From NCBI RefSeq assembly GCF_040605455.1, contig NZ_JBEXCV010000100.1, positions 1-35,202 of the forward strand: a stretch of DNA of 35,202 nucleotides, read 5' to 3'. Positions 1 to 7,598 of this stretch are shown here, piece by piece. The stretch is from Embleya sp040605455. GTDB lineage: Bacteria > Actinomycetota > Actinomycetes > Streptomycetales > Streptomycetaceae. A model generated the notes under the pieces. It saw only the letters and a list, made by a program, of their open reading frames with translations, had not been told where the DNA came from and did not search any database. Each line of letters begins with the position of its first letter. Positions within the stretch are counted from its first letter, which is position 1. Position numbers and translations under genes: made by a program.

Positions 1-338
1 GCCAACCGGGCACCGGCCGCACCGGCGGCGGCACGGCCGGCACCGGCGCCGGCGCGGACCTCACCACCGGCACCGTGAAAGTTGTGGACAACTCTTTCAT
101 CTACGTCTCAGATTCGGCCGGCAACATCATCAAGGTGAAAACCGATGCCGGTACCAGGATCCAGGTCGTCCGCGACGGCAAGACCGTCGACCTCAAGCCC
201 GGCGACGCCGTCGTGGTGCGCGGCGCCACCGGCGCCGACGGCTCCGTGACCGCCACCTCGGTCACCGAGGGCACCGGCGCGGCCGGACGTCCCGGGGCCG
301 GCGGCGGCGCGGGCAACGGCACGGGCGGAGCGGGCTGA
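1..338 (+). CDS. C-terminal part of a Gly-rich secreted-type protein (DUF5666-like), start outside window
   Basis: The frame is open from base 3, so the gene starts upstream of the window. The visible part has a Gly/Thr-rich stretch of roughly 20 residues, then a compact beta-rich segment starting near base 75 (GTVKVVDNSFIYVSD), then a Gly/Ala-rich tail to the TGA at 336-338. The middle segment, with alternating hydrophobics and a K-x-x-D-L-K-P-G-D turn followed by VVVRG, resembles the small OB-like DUF5666 repeat found in exported proteins. No signal peptide or anchor can be seen because the N-terminus is missing. The stop lies one base before the GTG of the response regulator, so the gene is very likely in the same transcript as the two-component system. 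It may be a surface protein sensed or controlled by that system; this is inference. Confidence 0.6.
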   Translation, partial: QPGTGRTGGGTAGTGAGADLTTGTVKVVDNSFIYVSDSAGNIIKVKTDAGTRIQVVRDGKTVDLKPGDAVVVRGATGADGSVTATSVTEGTGAAGRPGAGGGAGNGTGGAG

Positions 339-339
339 C

Positions 340-1071
340 GTGGCTTCGCCCGTCGAGGTCGGCGCCCGGGCCCGCCTACTGGTCGTCGACGACGAGCCCA
401 ACATCCGCGAACTCCTGTCCGCCAGCCTGCGCTTCGCCGGATTCGAGGTCGACTCGGCGGCGGACGGCGCGGACGCGCTGGCGGCGGTGGCACGCTGTCG
501 GCCGAGCCTGGTTGTGCTCGATGTGATGCTCCCGGACATGGACGGCTTCGAGGTGGTCCGCCGGCTGCGCGCCGACGGGACCCACCTGCCGGTGTTGTTC
601 CTGACCGCCAAGGACACCACCAAGGACAAAATCACCGGATTGACCCTGGGCGGGGACGACTACGTCACCAAGCCGTTCAGCCTGGAGGAGTTGATCGCCC
701 GCATCCACGCGGTGCTGCGCCGGGTGGACGGCGGCGCGGGCGTGCCGACACCCTCGAACCGGATTGTGGTCGCCGACCTCGAACTCGACCCGGACGGCCA
801 CGAGGTATTGCGCGGCGGCCGGCCCGTGCCGCTCTCACCCACGGAGTTCAAGCTGCTGCGCTACCTGATGCTCAACACCGGCCGGGTGGTGTCCAAGACC
901 CAGATCCTGGACCACGTCTGGCAGTACGACTTCGGCGGCGACCTGAGCATCGTCGAGTCCTACATCAGCTATCTGCGACGCAAGGTCGAACTGGACGTCG
1001 GCGGTTGCAAGTTGATCCACACCGTGCGCGGCGTCGGCTACGTGCTGCGCCGCCCGCAACCGACGGTCTGA
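340..1071 (+). CDS. OmpR/PhoB-family response regulator
   Basis: A 243-residue two-domain transcription factor. The receiver domain (about residues 12-125) has the acidic pair D17/D18, phospho-acceptor D61 in VVLDVMLP, T89 in LFLTAK and K111 in the YVTKPF motif, so all phosphorylation residues are present. The C-terminal winged helix (about 143-240) has the OmpR-type pattern LSPTEFKLLRYLMLN, the RVVSKTQILDHVW helix, and the recognition-helix and wing region ending HTVRGVGYVLR. The GTG start is supported by GGAG at 327-330 and by its position one base after the preceding stop (TGAcGTG), which suggests translational coupling. The cognate kinase follows after 10 bases. Overall it looks like the MtrA/TrcR-type regulators of actinomycetes, but the regulon cannot be named from sequence. 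Confidence 0.93.
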   Translation: MASPVEVGARARLLVVDDEPNIRELLSASLRFAGFEVDSAADGADALAAVARCRPSLVVLDVMLPDMDGFEVVRRLRADGTHLPVLFLTAKDTTKDKITGLTLGGDDYVTKPFSLEELIARIHAVLRRVDGGAGVPTPSNRIVVADLELDPDGHEVLRGGRPVPLSPTEFKLLRYLMLNTGRVVSKTQILDHVWQYDFGGDLSIVESYISYLRRKVELDVGGCKLIHTVRGVGYVLRRPQPTV

Positions 1072-1081
1072 CGGCGCGCCG

Positions 1082-2548
1082 ATGCGCCTCCCGCACCCGA
1101 GCCGGTCCTCGCTGCGCGTCCGGGTCCTGATCATCGCGATGGCCCTGGTCGCCGTCGCGCTGTTGGTCAGCCAGACGGTCGTGGTGGGTTCACTGCGCGG
1201 CTACCTCACCGATCAGGTGGACCGGCAACTGGGCCAGGCCGCGCACGGGATGGCATTCCGCCTGCCGGAGGGCCCCGGCGAGCAGCGCGGCGGCCCGTCG
1301 GGCAACCGCGGCCGGGCGCCCGGAATCCTGCCGAGCCGAATCGTGGCCGAGTACCTGTATCCGGACGGCGATACCCGCCAGCGAATCCGCTCGCCGGGCA
1401 CCGAGGAGGAACTGGGGCCGCGGTTGCCGAGGCTGGACATCGCGGCGGTCCTGGCCCTGAACCGACGCCCGTTCGAGACCGACTCGGTGACCGGCGGCGC
1501 GCGCTGGCGGGTGCTCGCGGTGCCGATGGCGGGCGGCGAGGGCAGCGTGGTGCTGGCCCAGCCGATGAACGACGTACGGGCCACGGTGGACCGGATGCGC
1601 ACGGTGTGCCTGGTGATCGGCCTGACCTGCCTGGCCGTACTGGCGGCGGCCGGCTGGTTCGCGCTGCGCGGCGGCCTGCGCCCGCTGCGCCGGATCGAGG
1701 AGACGGCGGCGGCGATCGCGGCCGGGGACCTCTCGCATCGGGTCCCGGTACCCGCGCCCGGAACCGAGATCGGCCGGCTGTCCACGTCGATCAACGGCAT
1801 GCTCGCGCAGATCGAGACCGCGTTCGCGGCCCGGGCCGAGTCGGAGACCCGGATGCGCCGATTCGTCGCCGACGCCGGCCACGAACTGCGCACCCCGCTG
1901 GCCAGCGTGCGCGGCTTCGCCGAGTTGTACCGGATGGGCGCGCTGACGGATCCGGCCGAGGTGGCCCGCACCATGCGCCGGATCGAGGACGAGGCGATCC
2001 GGATGGGCGGCCTGGTCGAGGACCTGCTGCAACTGGCCCGCCTGGACGAGCAGCGCCCCCTTGGCAACGAGCCGGTGGACCTGCGCATCCTGGCCGCCGA
2101 CGCGGTGCACGACATCAAGACGCTGGCCCCGGACCGCTCGGTGACCCTCACCGGGTTGGACGGCGGCGCAGCCCATCCGGTGACCGTCTTCGGCGACGAG
2201 TCGCGGCTGCGTCAGGTGGTGGCCAACCTGGTCTCCAACGCGCTGACCCACACCCCGACCGGAACCGCGATCCGCATCGCGGTGGGCCGAACCCCCGCCC
2301 CGGACCCGTGCGCGGTCCTGGAGGTCACCGACGCCGGCCCCGGCCTGGCCCCTGCCGACGCCCAACGCGTCTTCGAACGCTTCTACCGCGTCGACTCCTC
2401 CCGCAGCCGCGCCGCGGGCGGCGGCTCGGGCCTGGGCCTGGCCATCGTCGCCGCCCTGGTCAACGCCCACGGCGGCCGAGTGGAGGTACGCACGTCCCCC
2501 GGCGCGGGCGCGGCCTTCCGCGTGCTGCTGCCGGCGCTTGTGGGGTGA
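1082..2548 (+). CDS. HAMP-containing sensor histidine kinase
   Basis: A 488-residue membrane kinase and the evident partner of the regulator 10 bases upstream. One transmembrane helix lies at about residues 14-36. An extracellular sensor region of about 130 residues follows, including a Gly/Arg-rich loop near 63-82, then a second helix at about 174-195. The HAMP linker covers about 196-250. The HisKA domain carries the H-box FVADAGHELRTPLASVRGFA with phospho-acceptor H267. The ATPase domain has the N-box (N382 and N386 in VVANLVSNALTH), the DAGPG G1 box (417-421), an F-box FERFYRVD and the G2 box GGSGLGLAI (447-455), so it looks catalytically complete. The ligand is unknown. The gene is followed by a hairpin at 2601-2626. 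Confidence 0.93.
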   Translation: MRLPHPSRSSLRVRVLIIAMALVAVALLVSQTVVVGSLRGYLTDQVDRQLGQAAHGMAFRLPEGPGEQRGGPSGNRGRAPGILPSRIVAEYLYPDGDTRQRIRSPGTEEELGPRLPRLDIAAVLALNRRPFETDSVTGGARWRVLAVPMAGGEGSVVLAQPMNDVRATVDRMRTVCLVIGLTCLAVLAAAGWFALRGGLRPLRRIEETAAAIAAGDLSHRVPVPAPGTEIGRLSTSINGMLAQIETAFAARAESETRMRRFVADAGHELRTPLASVRGFAELYRMGALTDPAEVARTMRRIEDEAIRMGGLVEDLLQLARLDEQRPLGNEPVDLRILAADAVHDIKTLAPDRSVTLTGLDGGAAHPVTVFGDESRLRQVVANLVSNALTHTPTGTAIRIAVGRTPAPDPCAVLEVTDAGPGLAPADAQRVFERFYRVDSSRSRAAGGGSGLGLAIVAALVNAHGGRVEVRTSPGAGAAFRVLLPALVG

Positions 2549-2600
2549 CCCTCGGGCTCCGGGCGGCCGGGCCTCCCGCGGGGCCGGTCCGAACACGCCG

Positions 2601-2626
2601 GCGGGCCGACTCGGAGGCCGGCCCGC
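2601..2626. terminator. Hairpin between convergent kinase and VOC genes
   Basis: Perfect 7-bp arms (gcgggcc / ggcccgc) enclose a 12-base loop in the 120-base gap between two genes that end facing each other. There is no T tract, as is usual in actinomycetes. The position suits a bidirectional terminator, but GC-rich sequence makes short hairpins common, so confidence is moderate. Confidence 0.4.
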
Positions 2627-2668
2627 AACGGGAGAGCAGGGGCTGTCGCGATGCAGGGGGTGTCGCGA

Positions 2669-3079
2669 TCAGGCCTGCGCGGGCATCGCCGACATGTCCA
2701 TGTACACGACCTCCCACAGGTGCCCGTCCGGGTCCTGGAAGCTGCGGCCGTACATGAACCCCTCATCCATCGTGTCGTTCGACTTGCCCGCCCCGGCCGC
2801 GAACGCCTTCTCGACCAACGCGTCGACACCCTCGCGGCTCTCCGCGCTCAGACACACGATCGCCTCGGTGGTCCGCGTCGCGTCGGCGACCTCCTTCTTG
2901 GTGAAGGTCTTGAAGAAGGGCTCGGCGAGCACCATCAGGTGGATCGTGTCACTGATCGCAAACGAGCTCGCCTTCTCGTCACTGAACTGCGCGTTCTGCT
3001 CGAACCCGAGCGCAGCGTAGAACGCGGTCGCCTTCGCGAGGTCCTTCACCGGCAGGTTCACAAAGATCATCGTGGCCAT
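2669..3079 (-). CDS. VOC-fold (glyoxalase/bleomycin-resistance-like) protein
   Basis: A 136-residue single-copy VOC-fold protein. It opens with the typical first strand and helix, IFVNLPVKDLAKATAFYAAL, and ends with the family's RSFQDPDGHLWEVVYMD motif, whose GHLWE contains the usual metal-binding Glu position. The first motif has N/V rather than a His in the metal site, so metal binding and activity are uncertain. Related proteins are often annotated as lactoylglutathione lyase-like without evidence of that activity. An ATG four codons upstream (3091) is also possible. I prefer 3079 because the protein then begins MATMIFVNLPVKD, as relatives do, with a weak GGGG upstream. It is a single-gene unit running towards the histidine kinase. 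Confidence 0.85.
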   Translation of the reverse strand: MATMIFVNLPVKDLAKATAFYAALGFEQNAQFSDEKASSFAISDTIHLMVLAEPFFKTFTKKEVADATRTTEAIVCLSAESREGVDALVEKAFAAGAGKSNDTMDEGFMYGRSFQDPDGHLWEVVYMDMSAMPAQA

Positions 3080-3238
3080 GATGCGCCCCATCTCGTACGT
3101 CTCGATGTCGTCGAAGGGTTGGACGGCTTCCCACCGAAAAACTCATCGGCCCCGCCCAAACTTTCCCGGTCCTCACCGCCCATCCACTCAAGAGCCACGA
3201 ACACCCGGCAGCAACCGCACACCCCCAGCGCGGCGCTG

Positions 3239-3922
3239 GTGTACGGGCTGGTCCGGATGGCCGACCTCGCACGGGCGTTGTGCGTGGCCCGGATCGAGTT
3301 GGCCGCCGCGCACGTGACCCGCGAGCGGCTGCGGTTCGGGCACGACCTGCACGATCTGCTCGGGTTCAGCCTGTCCGCGCTGGTGCTCAAGAGTCAACTG
3401 GCGCTGCGCCTGGCCGAGCGCGACCCGGAGTCTGCGGCGACCCAACTCGCCGAGGGCCTGGCGATGGCCCGACAGGCGCCGGCCGACGTGGGCACGGTCG
3501 CGGGCGGGTATCGCGGGATGTCGTTGGCGGTGGAGGCGCGCGCCGCCCGGGACGTGCCGGCCGGGGCCGGGATGGTGGTGGAGATCGCCGTCGACGTGGG
3601 CGAGTTGCCCACCGGCACCGACACCGTGCCGGCGACCGTGTTGCGCGAGGATGCCACCAACGTGTTGCGGCACAGCGCCGCGAGCCGGTGCGCGATCACC
3701 GCGACGGTCGAGCCGGACGGTACGGTCGTCCTGGTCCTGACCAACGACGGCGTCCGCGCAGGCGTCGGTCACGCGCCGATCGGGGCGGGCCTGGGGCTGC
3801 GTTCGCTCGACGGGCGGCTGGCGACACTGGGCGGGACGCTCACCGCCGGCGTCGTCGGCGAGGCGTTCCGGCTGTCCGCGCGGGTGCCCGGCCGGGGGCG
3901 GACAGCGCCCGCGGGTGCGTGA
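3239..3922 (+). pseudogene. Truncated NarL/DesK-type sensor kinase (DHp and ATPase parts only)
   Basis: The reading frame contains only the cytoplasmic end of a HisKA_3-type kinase. It has the RERLRFGHDLHDLLGFSLSA phospho-acceptor helix, a degenerate second helix, an N-box like VLREDATNVLRHSAAS, and a modified glycine box GAGLGLRSLDG where relatives have GSGLAGL. No transmembrane segments precede it in any frame; the sequence upstream is the antisense of the VOC gene plus about 150 non-coding bases. No response regulator follows, although these kinases are normally paired with a LuxR-type regulator. Possible starts are GTG 3239 or ATG 3257, with no clear ribosome site. I read it as the remnant of a deleted two-component locus. 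A soluble orphan kinase is the alternative. Confidence 0.6.
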
Positions 3923-4160
3923 ATCCGCGCGGATGTGGCCGAAACGACGGACCTGTACCGAGAGTTCGGCTGCCCGTTGTCGTCCGTCGATGGTGGGATG
4001 GGGTATCACTGCATTGGCGATCGCACGTCACACGACATGCGCACGTCGCGCCGGCGCACGCCGGACTTCTACAGTCCTGTAGATTTACCCATCGGGCGGC
4101 CGTCGCGTGATCACCCGATCCGCCTGTACCCCGATATGCACGAGGGAAGGAAGCACTGCC

Positions 4161-4736
4161 ATGGGAGTCAGTCTCGCCAAGGGCGGCAACGTATCCCTGT
4201 CCAAGGCCGCGCCCGGCCTCACCGCGGTCGCGGTGGGTCTCGGATGGGATGCGCGCAGCACGACCGGTGCGGACTTCGACCTCGACGCGAGCGCACTGCT
4301 GCTCGGCAACGACGGTCGGGTGCTGTCCGATCTGCACTTCGTCTTCTACAACAACCTGACCAGCCCCGACGGCTCGGTCCAGCACACCGGTGACAACCTC
4401 ACCGGTGAGGGCGAGGGTGACGACGAGACCGTCAACGTCGACCTCGCGTCCGTGCCGGCCGACGTCCAGCGGGTCGTCTTCCCGGTGTCCATCCACGACG
4501 CGGTGGCCCGGGACCAGTCCTTCGGCCAGGTGCGCAACGCGTACATCCGGGTCGTCAACCGCGCGGACAACAACGAGCTCGCGCGCTACGACCTCACCGA
4601 GGACGCGTCCACCGAGACCGCGATGGTCTTCGGTGAGCTGTACCGCAACGGCAACGAGTGGAAGTTCCGCGCGGTCGGCCAGGGTTACGCCTCGGGTCTC
4701 GCCGGCATCGCGAAGGACTTCGGCGTCAACGTCTGA
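4161..4736 (+). CDS. terD: TerD-family calcium-binding stress protein
   Basis: A 191-residue protein matching the TerD/TerE/CABP1 family over its full length. It starts MGVSLAKGGNVSLSKAAPGL, contains the acidic calcium-site segment DFDLDASALLL and a second acidic cluster near GEGEGDDETVNVDL, and ends with the AMVFGELYRNGNEWKFRAVGQGY motif. The family binds calcium and is associated with tellurite and general stress phenotypes; many Streptomyces carry several paralogues tied to development. The ATG at 4161 is chosen over an in-frame ATG at 4107 because of the purine-rich ribosome site gagggaaggaag (4142-4153) and because family proteins begin here. It has no ter operon partners nearby and is followed by a strong terminator. 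Confidence 0.92.
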   Translation: MGVSLAKGGNVSLSKAAPGLTAVAVGLGWDARSTTGADFDLDASALLLGNDGRVLSDLHFVFYNNLTSPDGSVQHTGDNLTGEGEGDDETVNVDLASVPADVQRVVFPVSIHDAVARDQSFGQVRNAYIRVVNRADNNELARYDLTEDASTETAMVFGELYRNGNEWKFRAVGQGYASGLAGIAKDFGVNV

Positions 4737-4786
4737 GCCGATTCCCGGGATTGCACCCGGGTGTACGACCCGCACGCGCCGTGCAG

Positions 4787-4816
4787 CAGGGCCGCATCGT
4801 CTTCGATGCGGCCCTG
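4787..4816 (+). terminator. Perfect 13-bp hairpin after terD
   Basis: The arms at 4787-4799 and 4804-4816 pair perfectly with a 4-base loop (tctt). It lies 50 bases after the terD stop and about 110 bases before the next start. It should end terD transcription and separate it from the small gene downstream. Confidence 0.8.
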
Positions 4817-4929
4817 ACGTCGAATCCGGGGGAACGATTCGACCCGGGCGGCGGTTGATCCTGAACCAGGGCACGAAACAGCACGGCGGCGGTGCCACCA
4901 CCGCCCCGTACCGAACAAGGAGTGGCGTC

Positions 4930-5049
4930 ATGGCCGGTCTCGACAAGCTGATCAAGAAGGCGACCGACTACGCCAAGAAGAACCCGGACAAGGTCAAGTC
5001 CATCGTGGACAAGGTGAAGAAGCAGGCGGACAAGCGCAAGGGTCACTGA
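4930..5049 (+). CDS. 39-residue lysine-rich small protein, antitoxin-like (MT0933/Rv0909-type)
   Basis: A tiny protein of 39 residues with 12 Lys and 1 Arg, starting MAGLDKLIKKATDYAKKNPD. The spacing of L, I, V and A against K and D suggests one or two amphipathic helices. The ribosome site AAGGAG (4918-4923) is strong, and codons are typical of the host (all lysines are AAG), so the gene is probably real although short. Length and helix pattern resemble the small actinobacterial family named after the mycobacterial antitoxin Rv0909/MT0933. No toxin gene is adjacent, and many Streptomyces members are solitary, so an antitoxin role is not established. It is separated from terD by a terminator and convergent with the TetR gene. 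Confidence 0.65.
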   Translation: MAGLDKLIKKATDYAKKNPDKVKSIVDKVKKQADKRKGH

Positions 5050-5092
5050 CCCCGACGCCCACCGGGCGCGTGGCCGCCTCCCCCGCCTGCCG

Positions 5093-5923
5093 CTACGGGA
5101 GCGGCCCGCCGCCCGAGGGCTCGGCGCCCTCGGGTGTGCCGTTCGGGGGTTCGGTGCCCGGCGTTTCGCCGTCCGGGGGTTCGGTGTCTTTCGGGTCGAG
5201 CGTCGCGGCCGGGTTCGCGCCCTCCGCTCCGTGCAGCGCCTGCGCCAGCGCGTCGAAGCCCGCCGCGAACGCGCTCGTGCTCGGCGCAGGCCCGGGACCG
5301 CGCAGCCGTCCGGCGAGCGCCGAGCCCAACCCGGCCATCCGGGTCACCTCGTCCGCCATCGTCTCCACGTCGTCCGGCCACGGATAGTCCGGCTGCGCGA
5401 GGTACAGCGCGACCAGGCCGTGCAGCGCCGCGAGCATCTGCAGGGTCAACCGGGTCGGGTCGCCGACCAGGACACCCGCGTCCAGACACGGCTGGATCGC
5501 CTCGCCGACGTAGGCCAGGCACGCGTTCGCCGCGGTCCACCCGGTCTGCGTGTCGGACTGCGGCCGCATCATCAACAGGCGGTACTGCACCGGGTGTTCG
5601 AGCCCGAAGCGAACGAACGCGGCACCGCGCCGGCGCATCGACTGATACGGGTCCTCGACGCCGGCCCCCACCTCGCGCATCCGCCGCCCGAGGTCCTCCC
5701 ACACCGCGAGGCAGACCGCCTCGACCAGGTCCTGCTTGCTCGCGAAGTGCAGGTATACCGACGGAGTCGTCACACCCACCCGCGCGGCCACCGCGCGGAG
5801 CGTCAGCGCGGACTCGTCGCCCGCCTCCTCCAGCAGCGCGGTCGCCGCGCGCAGGATCTCGTCACGCAGCAGCGCCCCGTCGCCGGGACGGGCGCGAGTG
5901 CGGGATCGGCTTGTGGGAGGCAC
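5093..5923 (-). CDS. TetR-family regulator with WHG-type C-terminal domain
   Basis: A 276-residue repressor-type protein. The TetR_N helix-turn-helix covers about residues 20-66 (EILRAATALLEEAG, then TLRAVAARVGVTTPSVYLHF). The ligand domain (about 85-230) has the pattern FVRFGLEHPVQYRLLM, characteristic of the TetR_C_33/WHG group. The last 40 or so residues form a low-complexity Pro/Gly/Glu tail with repeated PP-x-G units, which is not part of the fold. It starts at GTG 5923 and is divergent from the thioesterase gene at 5994. The nested inverted repeats at 5945-5977 lie between them, so it probably represses both itself and the thioesterase. The effector is unknown, but an acyl-CoA or lipid-like ligand would fit the neighbour. 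Confidence 0.88.
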   Translation of the reverse strand: MPPTSRSRTRARPGDGALLRDEILRAATALLEEAGDESALTLRAVAARVGVTTPSVYLHFASKQDLVEAVCLAVWEDLGRRMREVGAGVEDPYQSMRRRGAAFVRFGLEHPVQYRLLMMRPQSDTQTGWTAANACLAYVGEAIQPCLDAGVLVGDPTRLTLQMLAALHGLVALYLAQPDYPWPDDVETMADEVTRMAGLGSALAGRLRGPGPAPSTSAFAAGFDALAQALHGAEGANPAATLDPKDTEPPDGETPGTEPPNGTPEGAEPSGGGPLP

Positions 5924-5944
5924 GAGCCCAGTTTGACAGCCATC

Positions 5945-5977
5945 GAGTTGACGTTGTCAACTTGACGACGTCAACTC
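5945..5977. promoter_or_regulatory. Nested inverted-repeat operator in TetR/thioesterase gap
   Basis: The outer arms gagttgacg (5945-5953) and cgtcaactc (5969-5977) are a perfect 9-bp inverted repeat. Inside lies a second repeat, gttgac-gtt-gtcaac (5947-5961). Several overlapping half-sites of the form gtcaac/gttgac therefore occupy 33 bases in the 70-base divergent gap. This is the expected place for TetR dimers to block both promoters. Confidence 0.7.
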
Positions 5978-5993
5978 AGATGAGGGGTTCGGG

Positions 5994-6443
5994 ATGAGCA
6001 CTACGTCGTCGACTGCGGGACCGACCGGTCTGGAGCAACTCCAGGCATTGCGGGAACACGGCATGCCCACGGGAATCGGCCCGTTCATCGGCATGGAGCC
6101 GGAAGAGGTCGAGGACGGTCGAATCGTGTTCAGCGCATCCGCGCGCCCCGAGTTCGCCAACCCGATCGGCACCATGCACGGCGGCATCGCGGCCACCCTG
6201 CTCGACTCCGCGATGGCCTGCGCGGTGCACACCACACTGCCGCCCGCCACCGGCTACACGTCGCTGGACATCTCGGTGCGCTACCTGCGCCCGGGCCCGC
6301 TGGACGGCAGCAAGCTGCGCGCCGAGGGCCGGGTGATCCACCGGGGTCGCACCATCCGCACCGCCGAGGCCGAACTCACCGACCACCAAGGTCGGTTGCT
6401 CGCCACCGCGACCACGACCTGCCTGATCATGCCGCTGGGCTGA
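5994..6443 (+). CDS. PaaI-family hotdog-fold thioesterase
   Basis: A 149-residue hotdog protein. The hot-dog helix carries the family motif MHGGIAATLLDSAMACAV, preceded by the FANPIGT loop. The second half shows the conserved SLDISVRYLRPG strand and the RGRTIRTAEAELTD strand. Relatives hydrolyse acyl- or aroyl-CoA thioesters in the cytoplasm as tetramers or dimers of hotdogs. The ATG at 5994 has a purine-rich region (gaggggttcggg) upstream. The gene is divergent from a TetR regulator across a strong operator, so it is probably inducible. The substrate cannot be told from sequence. Confidence 0.9.
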   Translation: MSTTSSTAGPTGLEQLQALREHGMPTGIGPFIGMEPEEVEDGRIVFSASARPEFANPIGTMHGGIAATLLDSAMACAVHTTLPPATGYTSLDISVRYLRPGPLDGSKLRAEGRVIHRGRTIRTAEAELTDHQGRLLATATTTCLIMPLG

Positions 6444-6449
6444 GACCCG

Positions 6450-6635
6450 CTACGCCATCGGCGGCGAGGTATCGGATCGGTCGCCCGCCGCCGGGGCTCC
6501 GGACGGGCGCGGCATGAACTTGTGGACGGGGTGGTCGGCGAGCCCCGACGCGGTCTCCATCCGGGCGAATCGGCAGGCGATTTCGTAGTCGAACGGGCTG
6601 CTGTCCCATCCGCCCGCCGGCCGTGGATCACGCAT
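6450..6635 (-). CDS. Small hypothetical protein overlapping the end of the LysR gene
   Basis: A 61-residue frame beginning MRDPRPAGGWDSSPFDYEIA. Its ATG (6633-6635) overlaps the last 8 bases of the LysR gene, so translation could be coupled. From about the tenth codon, G/C dominates the third position (atc gcc tgc, gag acc gcg, ctc gcc gac), as in real genes here, and the residue mix (F, D, Y, E, K) is not that of a GC shadow. I recognise no domain. The gene ends just inside the convergent gap with the thioesterase. It may be a small LysR-linked protein or a chance frame. Confidence 0.4.
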   Translation of the reverse strand: MRDPRPAGGWDSSPFDYEIACRFARMETASGLADHPVHKFMPRPSGAPAAGDRSDTSPPMA

Positions 6636-7548
6636 CGGCGCCGCCGATCCGCTCGACTCCCGCCGGAAGCCGCGCCGGGACCAGGAAGGCGCGCAGTTCG
6701 TCCCGGAAGGCGCGCGCCGCGTGGGTGAGCGCGGCGTCGCTGCGGTGCGCGAGGGCGATGGTGCGGGACAGGCCCGGCGGGGTGAGCGGCGTCGCGGTCA
6801 GGCCCGGCCGCCCGGCCAGCACCATGCTCGGCACGATAGCCGGCCCCAGGCCCACCTCGACGAACCGCAGCACCGCGTCCATCTCGCCTCCCTCGATCGC
6901 GAACTCCGGCTCGAAACCCGCATCGTGACACGCCGTCAAAGTCGCCTCGCGAAGGTCGTAGCCGTCCCGGAACATCACCAGCCGCACCCCGCGCAGCGCC
7001 TCGATGGGCACCGTGGCACCGGCCACCGGCGGCGTTCCCGCGAGCACCAGATCCTCGCGCAGCAGCGGCTCGGTGGTCAGCGCCGCGCCCACCCCCTGCG
7101 GCGGCACCACGATCAGCGCCAGATCCAGGTCACCGCGCAGCAGCGAGCGCACCAGGTCGCGCGAGCCGTTCTCGTCGACCAAGAGCCGGATGCCCGCGTA
7201 GCGCTCCTGGAAGCTGCGCAACACCTCGGCCAGCAGGCTCGCCGACAACGACGGCGTGGCGCCGATCCGTACCCGGCCCGAGCGCAGCCCGACCAGTTCG
7301 GCCACCTCCAAGTACGCCACGTCCACGTCCGCCAGGATCCGCCGCGCGATCGGCAACAGCCGCTCCCCTGCCGGGGTCAACGCGATGTTTCCGCGTACGC
7401 GCGTGAACAACTCGGCACCCAGCTCGTGCTCCAGGGCCCGAATCTGCTTGGACAACGACGGCTGGGCGACGTGCGTGCGCGCCGCCGCGCGGGTGAAGTG
7501 CCGGGTCTCGGCGACCGCGACAAAGTAGACGAGCTGCTGAAACTGCAT
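6628..7548 (-). CDS. LysR-family regulator, likely controls sdhCAB
   Basis: A 306-residue LysR-type regulator. The N-terminal winged HTH is clear (LVYFVAVAETRHFTRAAART, then VAQPSLSKQIRALEHELGAELFTR, residues 6-53), followed by the linker helix and a periplasmic-binding-like effector domain (about 90-295) with the GRVRIGATPSLSASLLAEVL start. The gene is divergent from the succinate dehydrogenase operon, with 88 bases between start codons. A T-N11-A dyad at 7563-7577 lies immediately upstream of its own start, the arrangement expected for autoregulation plus control of the divergent operon. The effector is unknown; a dicarboxylate or other carbon-status signal is plausible but is inference. 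Confidence 0.9.
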   Translation of the reverse strand: MQFQQLVYFVAVAETRHFTRAAARTHVAQPSLSKQIRALEHELGAELFTRVRGNIALTPAGERLLPIARRILADVDVAYLEVAELVGLRSGRVRIGATPSLSASLLAEVLRSFQERYAGIRLLVDENGSRDLVRSLLRGDLDLALIVVPPQGVGAALTTEPLLREDLVLAGTPPVAGATVPIEALRGVRLVMFRDGYDLREATLTACHDAGFEPEFAIEGGEMDAVLRFVEVGLGPAIVPSMVLAGRPGLTATPLTPPGLSRTIALAHRSDAALTHAARAFRDELRAFLVPARLPAGVERIGGADA

Positions 7549-7562
7549 GCGTCAAGCCTTGC

Positions 7563-7577
7563 ATAGCCATCGGCTAT
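7563..7577. promoter_or_regulatory. LysR box (T-N11-A dyad)
   Basis: The sequence atagcc-atc-ggctat is a perfect 6-bp inverted repeat with a 3-base centre, and T7564 and A7576 satisfy the T-N11-A rule. It lies 15 bases upstream of the LysR start and 60 bases upstream of sdhC. On the minus strand the flank reads ggctatgcaagg, so the site may overlap the -10 region of the LysR gene. Confidence 0.7.
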
Positions 7578-7598
7578 CGGAACCAGGCATTTCCGGTC

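Noticed and set aside
1190..2596. 468-codon minus-strand frame opposite the histidine kinase
   Set aside because: It is a typical antisense shadow of a GC-rich gene, rich in Arg, Gly, Ala and His with no domain pattern.
2651..3238. N-terminal extension of the truncated kinase back to 2651
   Set aside because: This stretch is the reverse strand of the VOC gene and shows no membrane or sensor character.
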